A stretch of 35,887 nucleotides of DNA from Desulfobacterales bacterium. GTDB taxonomy: Bacteria > Desulfobacterota > Desulfobacteria > Desulfobacterales > UBA11574. The notes beneath the pieces are model-generated. The model was not told the DNA's origin. It made no database searches and saw only the letters and a program-made list of their open reading frames with translations. Every line of letters begins with the position of its first letter. Position 1 is the stretch's first letter. The position numbers and the translations under genes are program-made. Shown piece after piece: positions 24,532 to 33,355 of the stretch. The stretch lies in NCBI GenBank assembly GCA_020345745.1, contig CP070768.1, positions 1,496,868-1,532,754 of the forward strand. The letters are read 5' to 3'.

Positions 24532-24824
24532 ACACGAAAAGAACAACAGAATAGAAACTGGATGGGCATACTGGCCATTTATCCGCCATTGATAGGGTTA
24601 ATGAACATCCTGGTGAGTGATCTGCATATAAACATCCCGTTTCATCTGAAAAAACAGATATATTATTGCCAACTCAACAACCCGCACAAATCATTATATG
24701 AGAACATCTTCTATCAACCATTTCGACATGCGTAATCAATGCGACCATTGACACGCAACGTGCATGTCCATATGATCAAACTGAACCACAACATTGGTAA
24801 CATATCCCAAGGAGGGGTTATTCC

Positions 24825-25310
24825 ATGTTTAAAAAAGAAAAGCGCACGGATAACGATTTCAATTCGCCTGCTGATCCTGTCATGACGTCGGATAAAACCA
24901 TTATTGGAGAACAGATAACTATCGAAGGCGCCATTAGAGGTAAGGGGGATTTGGTCATTGAGGGATCGGTAAAAGGCCGTATTGAGGTCGAGACACATCA
25001 TTTAACCGTAGGCCCTAAAGGCAAGGTTGAGTCTGAAATCCACGCGTCTGACGTGACCATTAGCGGAAAGTTGATAGGAAATATCAACGCCAAGGGCAAA
25101 GTCGTCATTACCAAAGAGGCTGATTTCAACGGGGAAATCAAGGCAAGGAGCATCTCCGTGGAGGACGGGGCTTTGCTCAAGGCGGTCATTGAATTATCGA
25201 ACAGGAGCGACAAAAAGGGATTTACGGTAGGAAAACCCGAAGAAAAAGCTCCACCAGTAACAAAGAAAGAACCACTTGCCCCAACCAGCGAGGCGAGCAA
25301 AGGGAAGTAA
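24825..25310 (+). CDS. Bactofilin (DUF583)
   Basis: The 161-residue protein has the bactofilin beta-helix at about 22-130. It shows the repeated short strands TIIGEQITIEGAIRGKGDL, VIEGSVKGRIE, LTVGPKGKVESEI, VTISGKLIGNI and KGKVVITKEADFNGEIKA. Bactofilins polymerise without nucleotides into cytoplasmic filaments or membrane-associated patches that place cell-wall enzymes or polarity factors. The N- and C-terminal tails (Lys- and Pro-rich) are disordered, as usual. ATG 24825 follows AAGGAGGGG. A methyltransferase-like gene starts three bases after its stop. Confidence 0.9.
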   Translation: MFKKEKRTDNDFNSPADPVMTSDKTIIGEQITIEGAIRGKGDLVIEGSVKGRIEVETHHLTVGPKGKVESEIHASDVTISGKLIGNINAKGKVVITKEADFNGEIKARSISVEDGALLKAVIELSNRSDKKGFTVGKPEEKAPPVTKKEPLAPTSEASKGK

Positions 25311-25313
25311 TCA

Positions 25314-25928
25314 TTGAACATCTATGCTGCCTCTGAACATCAGCACCCAAATGATGTGAAAAGTGGTCCGGAGGCAACCGAATATACCAGCAATGCACTT
25401 AAACTTTTCATAGAAAGCATTGATCCTCAGCCCAAAGGACAGATATTGGACCTTGGACCAGCGTGCCATGAGAATATCATGTATTTGGCCCAATGGATCC
25501 CAAAACTTTATATCTGTGACATGTTTTCCCGGCTTGTGCAATGTCTTCATAATAAACATCCTGTTCATCAAATCTGGCGGCAACTTGACTACCCTCCCAA
25601 TAGCTTTGACGGAATCCTGCTATGGGAACTGGCTGACCGCCTGGATGGACAAGAAGTGGGCACACTAGTGAAGTTGTGCTACACCATGTTAAAACCCGGA
25701 GGATTAATCACCATGATCGTTTCGGGTGAACAACGGGAGTCATCTGTTGTGAATTCCTTTGTTATCGGCCAAAACCTCCGGGTGCATGTGCGCCCACAAT
25801 CTCATCTGCAACTGCCTCTCTGCGGCCGACAGAATAGAGACGTGTTAGACATGATGTCCCCCCTAACGCCAGTTCGATCGTTCGTATACCGACACGGCTT
25901 GCGAGAGTTTCTCTTCAAACGTGACTAG
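25314..25928 (+). CDS. SAM-dependent methyltransferase-like protein
   Basis: It is a class I methyltransferase-like protein of 204 residues, starting at TTG 25314 three bases after the bactofilin stop, with GGGAAG as ribosome binding site. Motif I is degenerate: GQILDLGPACHEN (42-54) lacks the usual GxGxG. LDYPPNSFDGILLWELADRL (91-110) corresponds to the region after motif II, and TMLKPGGLITMI (124-135) to the post-III strand. The C-terminus ends in a basic loop. Loss of the glycine pattern leaves SAM binding uncertain. Coupled translation with bactofilin suggests a shared role in filament placement or cell-shape control, but the substrate is unknown. Confidence 0.7.
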   Translation: MNIYAASEHQHPNDVKSGPEATEYTSNALKLFIESIDPQPKGQILDLGPACHENIMYLAQWIPKLYICDMFSRLVQCLHNKHPVHQIWRQLDYPPNSFDGILLWELADRLDGQEVGTLVKLCYTMLKPGGLITMIVSGEQRESSVVNSFVIGQNLRVHVRPQSHLQLPLCGRQNRDVLDMMSPLTPVRSFVYRHGLREFLFKRD

Positions 25929-26126
25929 CCCCATACGTCTACATGGCAATACATCCGAATGAAACGAATAGAAATACCCGGTGCACGCTTAACAGATTTA
26001 ACGGATTTTTTATCCTTTGCATATTCGCCAATGCTATGAGCAATGAACCAAATGAATTTGCTCCACAACCTTCTTTTTGCTATGATATAAATAACTGACT
26101 CGAAACTATATTAGAAAGGATATCAG

Positions 26127-26564
26127 ATGGATCCCGCAGTAAGAAAGGCCATATATAGCGCAGTCGAGAGAGAGCCTTTTGCGCAAGCCCTGAAGATGGA
26201 GCTGGTCGAATTGGAGCTCGGATATTCGGCGGTAGAGATGGTGTATCATCCATCCACCATGGACAACATCTATGACCGGGCTCACGGCGGGGCCATTTTT
26301 GGCTTGATTGATGAGGCATTTGAAGCTGCCTGTCAGACGCATGGTACCGTAGCTGTGGCTTTGAATGTTAATGTAACATATGTGTCCAGTCCCGAAGCAG
26401 GAAAGCTGCTCAGAGCTGAAGCCAGAGAGGTCACTCGTACCAAAAAAACAGCCACCTACGATATAAAGGTCACAGAGAAGAAAGGGCGCTTAATTGCCAT
26501 CTGTCAAGCCCTAGCCTATCGAACAGGCAAAGCCATACCTTTTATTAACAAATCGACAGGGTAA
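26127..26564 (+). CDS. PaaI-type hotdog thioesterase
   Basis: The 145-residue single hotdog domain carries HGGAIFGLIDEAFEAAC (53-69), with His53, Gly55 and Asp62 in the places used by PaaI-like thioesterases, and NVNVTYVSSPEAGKLLRAEAREV in the strand region. It probably hydrolyses an acyl- or aryl-CoA thioester in the cytoplasm. ATG 26127 follows GAAAGGAT. nrdJ starts 7 bases after its stop, so the two are co-transcribed even though no metabolic link is obvious. Confidence 0.85.
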   Translation: MDPAVRKAIYSAVEREPFAQALKMELVELELGYSAVEMVYHPSTMDNIYDRAHGGAIFGLIDEAFEAACQTHGTVAVALNVNVTYVSSPEAGKLLRAEAREVTRTKKTATYDIKVTEKKGRLIAICQALAYRTGKAIPFINKSTG

Positions 26565-26571
26565 ATATATC

Positions 26572-28734
26572 ATGAAAATTTCAGATAACGCATTAAAAAT
26601 ATTAAAAAAAAGATATTTTGCAGAAGGTGAAACCTGGGAAAAATTGTGTGATCGGGTTGCAAAAAAAGTGGCAAAGGCCGAAACGGAAACAGCATCTCGC
26701 AAAAAATGGAAAAAAACGTATAAAAAGATCATGCAAGGCCTCGATTTTTTGCCAAACAGCCCCACCTTGCGTAATTTCGGCCGAAATGAGGGCTGTGGCA
26801 GTGCGTGTTTCGTTCTTCCTGTAGGGGATAGTCGACGAAGCATTTTCAAAACATTGTCGGATGCAGTCGATGTACAGGCATACGGCGGTGGAACGGGAAT
26901 GAGTTTTTCAAGCCTTCGACCCAAAGGCGACCATATTCGCTCCACTGGCGGAACGGCGTCCGGGCCCCTCTCCTTTATGGAAATCTTCGATTTAACCATC
27001 GGAGACATTATCAAGCAAGGTGGTACCCGTGACGGCGCAAATATGGGAATCCTTCGGGTTGATCACCCTGATATCGAAAGCTTCATTACATCCAAGATTT
27101 CAGAAGGTGAGCTGAAAAATTTCAATTTATCCGTCGGCGTCACCGATGCCTTCATGATTGCGGTTGAGAATGATGACGCATATGACCTGGTCTTTAATGG
27201 TAACGTCTACAATACCATTTCTGCAAAAAGTATATGGAATACAATTGTGGATGGTGCCTGGAGAAACGGCGAGCCGGGTGTCGTGTTTCTGGACACGATT
27301 AACAGAAATAATCCGCTAAAACCCATGGGTGAAATCGAAGCGACAAACCCTTGCGGTGAACAGCCGCTCTTGCCTTACAGTTCCTGCAATTTAGGAGCTA
27401 TCAACCTTTCTCATATGGTCAAAGGTGACTGGGTGGAAGGAACTGCCGAGGTTGACTGGAAAAAGCTGCGCGAAATGATACAGATAGGGGTACGATTTTT
27501 AGATTCGGTCATCTCCGTTAATAATTATCCTATCCAAGAAATCGAGGAAATGACTCTGAAAACCAGACAAATCGGACTCGGTATCATGGGTTTTGCAGAC
27601 ATGTGCATCAAACTTCACACGCGATACGGTTCCGATGAATCGATTCAACTTGCAAAGGATATCATGACGTATATCTATACGACGGCGAATGAAACATCCA
27701 TTGAATTAGGCAAAGAGAAGGGTGTTGCACCGGCGTTCAAGGAATATCGATTTCCGGGTCCGGAAAGACGAAACGGCACCTTAACAACAATCGCCCCTAC
27801 CGGAACCCTTTCCTTGATAGCCAGTTGCTCCTCGGGTTGTGAGCCGAATTTTGCACTCAACTATACCAAGGAATGTCTCGAAGGTGAAAAACTGGACATG
27901 GTTCCCAGTGTGGTGCGAGAATGGTTTAAAAAGAAGGGAACCGATCTGCTGCCGGACTTCTTCGTTACAACCAACGATATCACCATCGAAGAACACATTA
28001 AGGTTCAGGCCGCTTTCCAAACCCACGGCGTTGATGCAGGCGTTTCCAAGACAATTAATGCGCCCAATGATACCGACAGATCTGCAATCTCCGATGCCTT
28101 TTTTAAGGCATGGAAAATGGAATGTAAGGGGATTACCTTTTACCGGGATGGTTCTCGGGAAATTCAAGCATTATATGCTGAAAAGAAAACAATGGATACC
28201 CTTGAAGAGGATCAATTGGAGAGAGGCGAGCTGAAACCCCGTCCCAGAGCAACGACCGGTCCCAGCTTAAAAATGAAAACAGCTTGCGGCAAACTCTATG
28301 TTGATCCCCATTTTGATCAAGGCGGCGTGGTCGAGGTATTTATTCGAACGGTCGGCGGCGGGTGTGCTGCCAATACCAAAGCACTCGGCATATTGCTTTC
28401 CTACTGCCTCCGTGCAGGGATATCTCCGGAAAAGATTATTCGATCGATGAAAGCGATCCATTGCCCGGCCTGCACAAAAGCCATCTCTTCAGGTAAAGAC
28501 GTCGAAGTGAACAGTTGCGCTGACGGCATGGGCAAAGGGCTCGAAGTTGCCCTCGAGTATGCGGATCTTTATCGAGGTGTGGCCAAACGAATCGAAGATG
28601 CCGATATGCATTTCAACAGTCACATGGCGCCAACCGTTAAATATACGAGTTGTCCCGATTGCGGATCAAAGGTTCACCGGGCCGAAGGGTGTATGGTATG
28701 CGCCAATGTAGAGTGTGGGTGGACCCGATGTTAG
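26572..28734 (+). CDS. nrdJ: Adenosylcobalamin-dependent ribonucleotide reductase (class II)
   Basis: The 720-residue enzyme reduces ribonucleotides to deoxyribonucleotides with a coenzyme-B12 radical, without oxygen. Key marks are PNSPTLRNFG (61-70), the redox-Cys region GCGSACF (74-80), GGGTGMSFSSLRPKG (105-119), the active-site ATNPCGEQPLLPYSSCNLGAINL (258-280, with Cys261 and Glu263) and APTGTLSLIASCSSGCEPN. The last 40 residues carry a CX2C...CX2C...C zinc/redox tail (YTSCPDCGSK, CMVCANVECGW). Start ATG 26572 lies 7 bases after the PaaI stop; its ribosome binding site is weak. No B12 riboswitch is seen upstream, and no nrdR box was recognised. Confidence 0.93.
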   Translation: MKISDNALKILKKRYFAEGETWEKLCDRVAKKVAKAETETASRKKWKKTYKKIMQGLDFLPNSPTLRNFGRNEGCGSACFVLPVGDSRRSIFKTLSDAVDVQAYGGGTGMSFSSLRPKGDHIRSTGGTASGPLSFMEIFDLTIGDIIKQGGTRDGANMGILRVDHPDIESFITSKISEGELKNFNLSVGVTDAFMIAVENDDAYDLVFNGNVYNTISAKSIWNTIVDGAWRNGEPGVVFLDTINRNNPLKPMGEIEATNPCGEQPLLPYSSCNLGAINLSHMVKGDWVEGTAEVDWKKLREMIQIGVRFLDSVISVNNYPIQEIEEMTLKTRQIGLGIMGFADMCIKLHTRYGSDESIQLAKDIMTYIYTTANETSIELGKEKGVAPAFKEYRFPGPERRNGTLTTIAPTGTLSLIASCSSGCEPNFALNYTKECLEGEKLDMVPSVVREWFKKKGTDLLPDFFVTTNDITIEEHIKVQAAFQTHGVDAGVSKTINAPNDTDRSAISDAFFKAWKMECKGITFYRDGSREIQALYAEKKTMDTLEEDQLERGELKPRPRATTGPSLKMKTACGKLYVDPHFDQGGVVEVFIRTVGGGCAANTKALGILLSYCLRAGISPEKIIRSMKAIHCPACTKAISSGKDVEVNSCADGMGKGLEVALEYADLYRGVAKRIEDADMHFNSHMAPTVKYTSCPDCGSKVHRAEGCMVCANVECGWTRC

Positions 28735-28864
28735 CCCGGATAATTCATCTATTTTATGATTTGGTCTTTTTATAGGCAAAATATTATCCAGCCGCTTTGT
28801 GCTGCGAATTGCGATCAGCATTAGGCGCGAAACTTGAGTTATGAAGTAACCAAGGTTAGAAACG
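28735..28864. repeat. Short dispersed repeat Z, copy 2, between convergent genes
   Basis: AAAATATTATCCAGCCG at 28778-28794 matches 17048-17064 exactly. The preceding ATTTTATGATTTGGTCTTTTT resembles the edge of repeat X copy 2 near 16597. The segment fills the gap between nrdJ and the nitroreductase and no gene is present. Confidence 0.5.
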
Positions 28865-29539
28865 TTATCCGAACCCGCGCCACGTGGTGATGGCGTCTAA
28901 GGGATCTCTGGTACTGACGACTCTGTTGGCAGGAAAATCTTCGTCCGGGTATCCAATGGCAATAGATATGATGATTCTTTTGGACGATGCAATGCCGGCA
29001 AGGTCATACAAGACATCTGGATACATAATCCCCTGATTAGAAATACACGTACCCAAGCCATAATTTAAGGAGACAAGACAGATGGTTTGAGTCAATGCAC
29101 CCATATCAAACAAAGGTCTCGGATATGGGAGCGAGCGATCCGATAAAATAACAATCGCCGCAGGTGCATTGAAAAAACGAAAACCCCGTTCCATCCATTG
29201 TATCCGTCCCTTTTTATCTTCCCGAGAAATCTCCATGAGCTGAAAAAGCTGTTTGGCTATGGCTATCTGACGTCTCCGGTAAACGCTACCCGGCGGCCAG
29301 CCTTTAGACAATAGGTCGGGATGGCACGGCGCTCCGGAACGCAATCGTTCAATATTGGCCTGTCTGATATCGTCGAGAATATCTCCTGTAATCACAGTGA
29401 ACTCCCATGGTTGCGAGTTTTCCGCAGAAGGAGCACGCCTGGCTATTGCTAATATTTCCTCTATGACATCTTTCGGTACAGGGTCAGGTTTAAAGTTTCT
29501 GATGCTTTTCCGATGTTTCACCGCTGCGACAAGATTCAT
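28865..29539 (-). CDS. Nitroreductase-family flavoprotein
   Basis: The 224-residue protein has the FMN-binding start VKHRKSIRNFKPDPVP (8-23) and ARRAPSAENSQPWEFTVI (32-49), followed by a central insert. DMGALTQTICLVSLNYGLGTC (about 146-166) and ISIAIGYPDEDFPANR close the fold. Members reduce nitro groups, quinones or activated alkenes with NAD(P)H. The Ser/Asn residues that hold FMN are present. ATG 29539 follows GGAGG. The physiological substrate is unknown. It lies about 125 bases downstream of the PlsB-like gene on the same strand, beyond a terminator. Confidence 0.85.
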   Translation of the reverse strand: MNLVAAVKHRKSIRNFKPDPVPKDVIEEILAIARRAPSAENSQPWEFTVITGDILDDIRQANIERLRSGAPCHPDLLSKGWPPGSVYRRRQIAIAKQLFQLMEISREDKKGRIQWMERGFRFFNAPAAIVILSDRSLPYPRPLFDMGALTQTICLVSLNYGLGTCISNQGIMYPDVLYDLAGIASSKRIIISIAIGYPDEDFPANRVVSTRDPLDAITTWRGFG

Positions 29540-29621
29540 ACGAAATTTCCTCCAGACCTAAGTAACAATAACCGCTAAAAGGCATGGCATGATGGTGAAA
29601 ATAAGCTCACACGCCTGCATA

Positions 29622-29653
29622 GAAAAACGGATACCTCCAGCTTGCCTGAAGGT
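29622..29653 (-). terminator. Intrinsic terminator downstream of the PlsB-like gene
   Basis: On the minus strand ACCTTCAG pairs with CTGGAGGT (29646-29653 with 29633-29640; one T-G wobble) around GCAAG. GTTTTT follows about 6 bases after the stem (29623-29628). It lies 12 bases after the stop of the acyltransferase gene. Confidence 0.5.
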
Positions 29654-29664
29654 TTAAGGGGCGA

Positions 29665-31077
29665 TTAAGTGGTTCGCCAATGCTCGATGGAATTGGCATA
29701 ATAAGACAGCACATCATAAGATCCGGAGTCGGTTCTGTACAACCCGTCCGACTCAATAACCATTCGCCTTAATTTAAGCCTGTTTAATGCCGTCAGGATC
29801 GTTTGCGCACGAGATCTTTTTGAAACATATACCGTCGCGCCACGTGCTTCAATGGTTGCAATGAGTTGGTTTACGTTGGCTTCGATATCGAAAGCACTCA
29901 GCCCGTTCCCAGCCGAGTCTAACAAGACCGCAGAGACCAAAGACACCGGAAGAATCGGTACATTGTGCTTGATGGAGTCCATGAGCCGTTGGCAAAGTCT
30001 CTCGACATAGATAAATCGGGTGTTTTTATCTATTTTGCTAAAATCGATATGATATTCCCGGCTGAACTCAATGGCTGAAATGTAATCACCGAAGTTAACA
30101 CAAGCGTAACCAAAGCGTTGCCATCTGCTAAGTATCATTAGCACGATACTTCGCCAGATAAAGCCCATCGTCGTCTTTATCACAAACCACCTACTGCGTT
30201 TCTCGGCTAAAGGATCCAGTGTACGTATCAGGCTCCGATCTTCCAGCGTCCTGTCGTAGTTTATCCCTACTGGAATGAAAACGATATCACGATCTACCTT
30301 TGGATCAAAACTGCGCAACATATAGTCGATTAGGCCCAGCTTTGGTGGCTGTATCCGGCCGTCTCTGCTGAGTCGACCTTCTAAGAAAACAGCCTGACAA
30401 ACACCTTCCTTGGTCGCCATGTGAACATACCTTTCCAACACGAGTCGATACAACGGGTTACTGGAATTGCGCCGGACAAAATAAGCTCCCATGGCTTTGA
30501 TCAACGTTTGAAGAGGCCAAATTTTAGCCCACTCACCCACTGCATAAGAGAGGGTCGTTTGCTCAGCAGCTAAAAATGACACCAGAATGTAATCCATGTT
30601 GCTGCGATGGTTCATCACAAATACAACAGTGGAATCAGGATCTACGGCCATGAGTTGCTCATCACCTCCGATGCCGACCCGGACGTTATAAAGCATTCGG
30701 GCTATCTTTTTGGCCAGCCAGTAGCCGATTCGGAAATAAAGGTAGGCATTGAATGACGGTACGATCTCCTTAGCATACATAAGTACTTTGGATTGAACTA
30801 TTTCACGCGGCGTGTCTTGCTCCTGAGCATGGCTCTGTATGGCCTCAATGACTTTAGGATCATAAACCAGCCGGTCAATTAAAATTTGACGCTTAGTCAA
30901 CTGAAAAGGCTTGATTTCAATGTCTAAGCGCTGGCTGATTTCATCGATGACACGGTTGATTCGCCGTCTCAGAAACCAACGCACACTGGGAATAAAAATC
31001 CGATCCAAAACGGCCCAAACGGTTATCAAAAGCATTAACAAAAAGACCCAGATCGATAGGGTAATTTGAGTATTCAT
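29665..31077 (-). CDS. PlsB-like glycerol-3-phosphate acyltransferase
   Basis: The 470-residue membrane-associated acyltransferase has an N-terminal membrane helix (about 6-28) and the PlsC/PlsB catalytic block. This includes VVFVMNHRSNMDY with His157 and Asp162 (HX4D), YFVRRNSSNPLY, and FLEGRLSRDG, the glycerol-phosphate-binding motif. It is much shorter than E. coli PlsB (about 800 residues), lacking the long N- and C-terminal parts. Acyl transfer to glycerol-3-phosphate or a related lipid in the inner membrane is expected. ATG 31077 is preferred, with AAAGGG upstream; GTG 31080 and TTG 31083 are alternatives. A terminator follows the gene. Confidence 0.8.
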   Translation of the reverse strand: MNTQITLSIWVFLLMLLITVWAVLDRIFIPSVRWFLRRRINRVIDEISQRLDIEIKPFQLTKRQILIDRLVYDPKVIEAIQSHAQEQDTPREIVQSKVLMYAKEIVPSFNAYLYFRIGYWLAKKIARMLYNVRVGIGGDEQLMAVDPDSTVVFVMNHRSNMDYILVSFLAAEQTTLSYAVGEWAKIWPLQTLIKAMGAYFVRRNSSNPLYRLVLERYVHMATKEGVCQAVFLEGRLSRDGRIQPPKLGLIDYMLRSFDPKVDRDIVFIPVGINYDRTLEDRSLIRTLDPLAEKRSRWFVIKTTMGFIWRSIVLMILSRWQRFGYACVNFGDYISAIEFSREYHIDFSKIDKNTRFIYVERLCQRLMDSIKHNVPILPVSLVSAVLLDSAGNGLSAFDIEANVNQLIATIEARGATVYVSKRSRAQTILTALNRLKLRRMVIESDGLYRTDSGSYDVLSYYANSIEHWRTT

Positions 31078-31591
31078 CACCAATGCCCTTTACGGAATGT
31101 GTACGCACCCTTTTTCATTGACAGAATATAGACTTCTTCTTATAATGCACTGTTTTTTAAATCTGCCTGCGTCTCGTTGTAGATTTAAATCTAATGCTGA
31201 CTTGAAATTTACCCTCTTGCTATAAATAAATGAGTTTACCCTTTTAAGCGCTGTTATTGTCGTTTTTTTATATTCCAAGTTTAGCAATATTCTTTGCGAT
31301 ATGTTCATCGCTAAACACCCTGATTGAGGCTGATAGATTTCGCTGATATGCTATCTCGCCTTTTTTCCATAACATTTGTTTTTGCTTCAATACAACCCTA
31401 ATTGATCGCAAATAAAGTGGTGCAAGACGATTATTCATTGTTCAGTTGGGTTTAGAAACAATATATTCAAAAGATTGACTGCCTTTGTATGATGCAAACA
31501 GGGCCATCGACGTCGAGGATCCGGTTCGAAGTAAAATTGAACATTTCTCAAAGGTCTCATTAATGGACCAAAAAATATAGGAGGAATTATC
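31078..31591. other. Divergent AT-rich intergenic region
   Basis: No gene is supported here. A minus-strand frame at 31090-31308 is low-complexity and lacks a ribosome binding site. Near 31542-31559 the sequence CATTTCTCAAAGGTCTCA matches the 3' arm of the transketolase leader. It lies about 35 bases before the sixA start and may be a partial copy of that element. Confidence 0.45.
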
Positions 31592-32053
31592 ATGGCGCTT
31601 TTTCTTGTTCAGCACGGCAAGAGCTTACCCAAAGACAAGGATCCGAAAAAGGGCTTGTCTGATGAAGGTATCGCTGAAACCAAACGGATTGCAGAAGTCG
31701 CCAAAGGGTATGGGGTTCACGTGGCCGTTATTACCCATAGCGGAAAGACCAGAGCGCAGCAGACGGCTGAAATTTTTTCGTCTGCCCTTAATCCCAAAGG
31801 CGGGATACAAGAAAGCAGCGGTCTGAATCCTTTAGACGATGTAAAAGATTATGCTAAGACCATCGATAACACAGAAGATCGGATGCTTGTCGGCCATCTG
31901 CCATTTATGGAAAGAATGACGGCCTATTTAATAACAGCATCAACCGACTATCTCGTATTCAAGTTTCAAAACAGCGGTATCGTATGCCTGGACCAAGATC
32001 CAGATACGCGAGGCTGGATTATTAAATGGACGCTCATGCCTAATATAGGATGA
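31592..32053 (+). CDS. sixA: SixA-type phosphohistidine phosphatase
   Basis: The 153-residue histidine phosphatase begins LVQHGKSLP: the catalytic motif is QHG, with His8, and not the usual RHG. This replacement is also seen in a subfamily of small SixA-like proteins, so it need not mean loss of activity. Other marks are SDEGIAETKRIAEVAK (23-38), SGKTRAQQTAEIF (50-62, Arg54) and the second histidine His102 in LVGHLPFMERM. Members dephosphorylate phosphohistidine in signalling proteins. ATG 31592 follows ATAGGAGG. Its stop is 7 bases before a sigma-54 activator gene, so the two should be co-expressed, which supports a signalling role. Confidence 0.82.
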   Translation: MALFLVQHGKSLPKDKDPKKGLSDEGIAETKRIAEVAKGYGVHVAVITHSGKTRAQQTAEIFSSALNPKGGIQESSGLNPLDDVKDYAKTIDNTEDRMLVGHLPFMERMTAYLITASTDYLVFKFQNSGIVCLDQDPDTRGWIIKWTLMPNIG

Positions 32054-32060
32054 GGATATA

Positions 32061-33092
32061 ATGACACACGCCAAAGATAAAAAAAAATACCAGATAAAAA
32101 ACCCTAAAGCTTTTGAGGAAATTGTCACGAACAGTGAGACTATGATTTCCTTTTTTCAATATGCCGAGTCGATTGCCCACTCATCTCATCCTATTCTAAT
32201 TACCGGAGAAACCGGTGTTGGCAAAGACCTGATGGCGAAGTCCATCTACATACTGAGCAACCTTAAGGGACGCTTTGTAGCGGTCAATGTAGCTGGTCTT
32301 GATGACAACATATTTTCAGACACCCTATTCGGACACGTCAAGGGAGCTTTTACAGGTGCCGATGAAAATCGTCATGGCCTGATAAGGTATGCCACGAACG
32401 GTATGCTGTTGCTCGATGAGATCGGTAGTTTAAGCCCTGCGTCACAAGTAAAATTATTGCGACTTTTACAAGAAGGCGAATATCTCCCCTTGGGCCAGGA
32501 TAAGATCGAAAAAACAAATGCCCGCCTTGTGACATCAACCAATGAGGATCTTTGGTCTTTAATGAGAAACGAAAAGTTTCGTAAAGATCTCAATTTCAGG
32601 CTAAGAACGCATCATATCCACATACCGCCCTTGCGCGAGCGTTTGGACGACATTCCGCTCCTGGTGGATCATTTTTTAAACAAATCGGCACGTGAGCTTG
32701 AAAAAAAGAAGCCGACGCCACCAAAGGAATTATATCAGCGATTGAAAACGTATTCTTTTCCTGGAAATGTAAGAGAGCTTGAAGCCATGGTCCATAATGC
32801 CGTTACGATGCATACCGGTGGCATGCTCTCTTTGGATATGTTCAAGTTACATATTAAACAAGAGCAAGAAAGTGTCGTGCCATCGACAAAAATAGAATCA
32901 GAACATCATCTCCCCATAACATTCGGCAAAGATCTTCCGACCATAAAACAAGCGAATAAGATGCTTGTCGTTGAGGCCATGAAACGAGCTAATAATAACC
33001 AGACATTAGCTGCAAGCATGATTGGAATTACCCGGCAGGCGTTAAGTAAGCGTCTGAAGAATATGAAATCAGATCTTTTTACAGCCCCATAG
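32061..33092 (+). CDS. Sigma-54-dependent enhancer-binding protein, no receiver domain
   Basis: The 343-residue bacterial enhancer-binding protein has only about 30 residues before the AAA+ module. Walker A is GETGVGKD (49-56), GAFTGA (95-100) contacts sigma-54, Walker B is MLLLDE (115-120), and RKDLNFRL contains the arginine finger. The C-terminal Fis-type helix-turn-helix (LAASMIGITRQALSKRLK, about 314-331) binds DNA. No response-regulator, GAF or PAS domain is attached, so it must be controlled in trans or by level. ATG 32061 follows GAGG, 7 bases after sixA. Directly downstream lie two palindromes and a sigma-54 promoter for the cpaE cluster, the likely target. Confidence 0.88.
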   Translation: MTHAKDKKKYQIKNPKAFEEIVTNSETMISFFQYAESIAHSSHPILITGETGVGKDLMAKSIYILSNLKGRFVAVNVAGLDDNIFSDTLFGHVKGAFTGADENRHGLIRYATNGMLLLDEIGSLSPASQVKLLRLLQEGEYLPLGQDKIEKTNARLVTSTNEDLWSLMRNEKFRKDLNFRLRTHHIHIPPLRERLDDIPLLVDHFLNKSARELEKKKPTPPKELYQRLKTYSFPGNVRELEAMVHNAVTMHTGGMLSLDMFKLHIKQEQESVVPSTKIESEHHLPITFGKDLPTIKQANKMLVVEAMKRANNNQTLAASMIGITRQALSKRLKNMKSDLFTAP

Positions 33093-33119
33093 CCAACTCC
33101 CGCAATTTTAGATGACACT

Positions 33120-33133
33120 GCAATTTTAATTGT
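33120..33133. promoter_or_regulatory. Candidate enhancer (UAS) site 1
   Basis: GCAATTTTAATTGT is an imperfect palindrome, with a related half-site GCAATTTTAG at 33102-33111. It lies about 165 bases upstream of the sigma-54 promoter. Its closest relative, 70 bases away, is GCAATCTAAATTGC. Confidence 0.45.
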
Positions 33134-33189
33134 ATGCCGAACAACCTATTGATAATACTTATCTAATATTCGTTTCAATCCGAATTCGC

Positions 33190-33203
33190 GCAATCTAAAT
33201 TGC
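33190..33203. promoter_or_regulatory. Candidate enhancer (UAS) site 2
   Basis: GCAATCTAAATTGC is a 14-base palindrome with 12 of 14 positions symmetric. It sits about 95 bases upstream of the -24 element and 70 bases (centre to centre) from the first site. The distance range is typical for enhancer-binding proteins. Confidence 0.5.
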
Positions 33204-33285
33204 ATGGCTTCTTCCATCTTTTCTGCGCCCTCTCATAAGGTTTATCTTAAATAATATCAAACCATTATGTTCATCTAAACATTTT

Positions 33286-33301
33286 TGGCACAGAGTTTGC
33301 T
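33286..33301 (+). promoter_or_regulatory. Sigma-54 (-24/-12) promoter
   Basis: TGGCACAGAGTTTGCT fits the consensus TGGCAC-N5-TTGC with correct spacing: GG at 33287-33288 and GC at 33299-33300. Transcription would start near 33312, leaving a 45-base leader before the GTG of the CpaE-like gene. It is the only clear sigma-54 promoter I found in the window. Confidence 0.85.
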
Positions 33302-33355
33302 GTATTAATTGGGCAAGCCGCCTGTTCAACCGGGGGGCGTGAAGGAGGGATAACC

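Noticed and set aside
31090-31308. Minus-strand 72-codon frame upstream of the PlsB-like gene
   Set aside because: Low-complexity Lys/Arg/Ile composition, no recognisable motif and no ribosome binding site.
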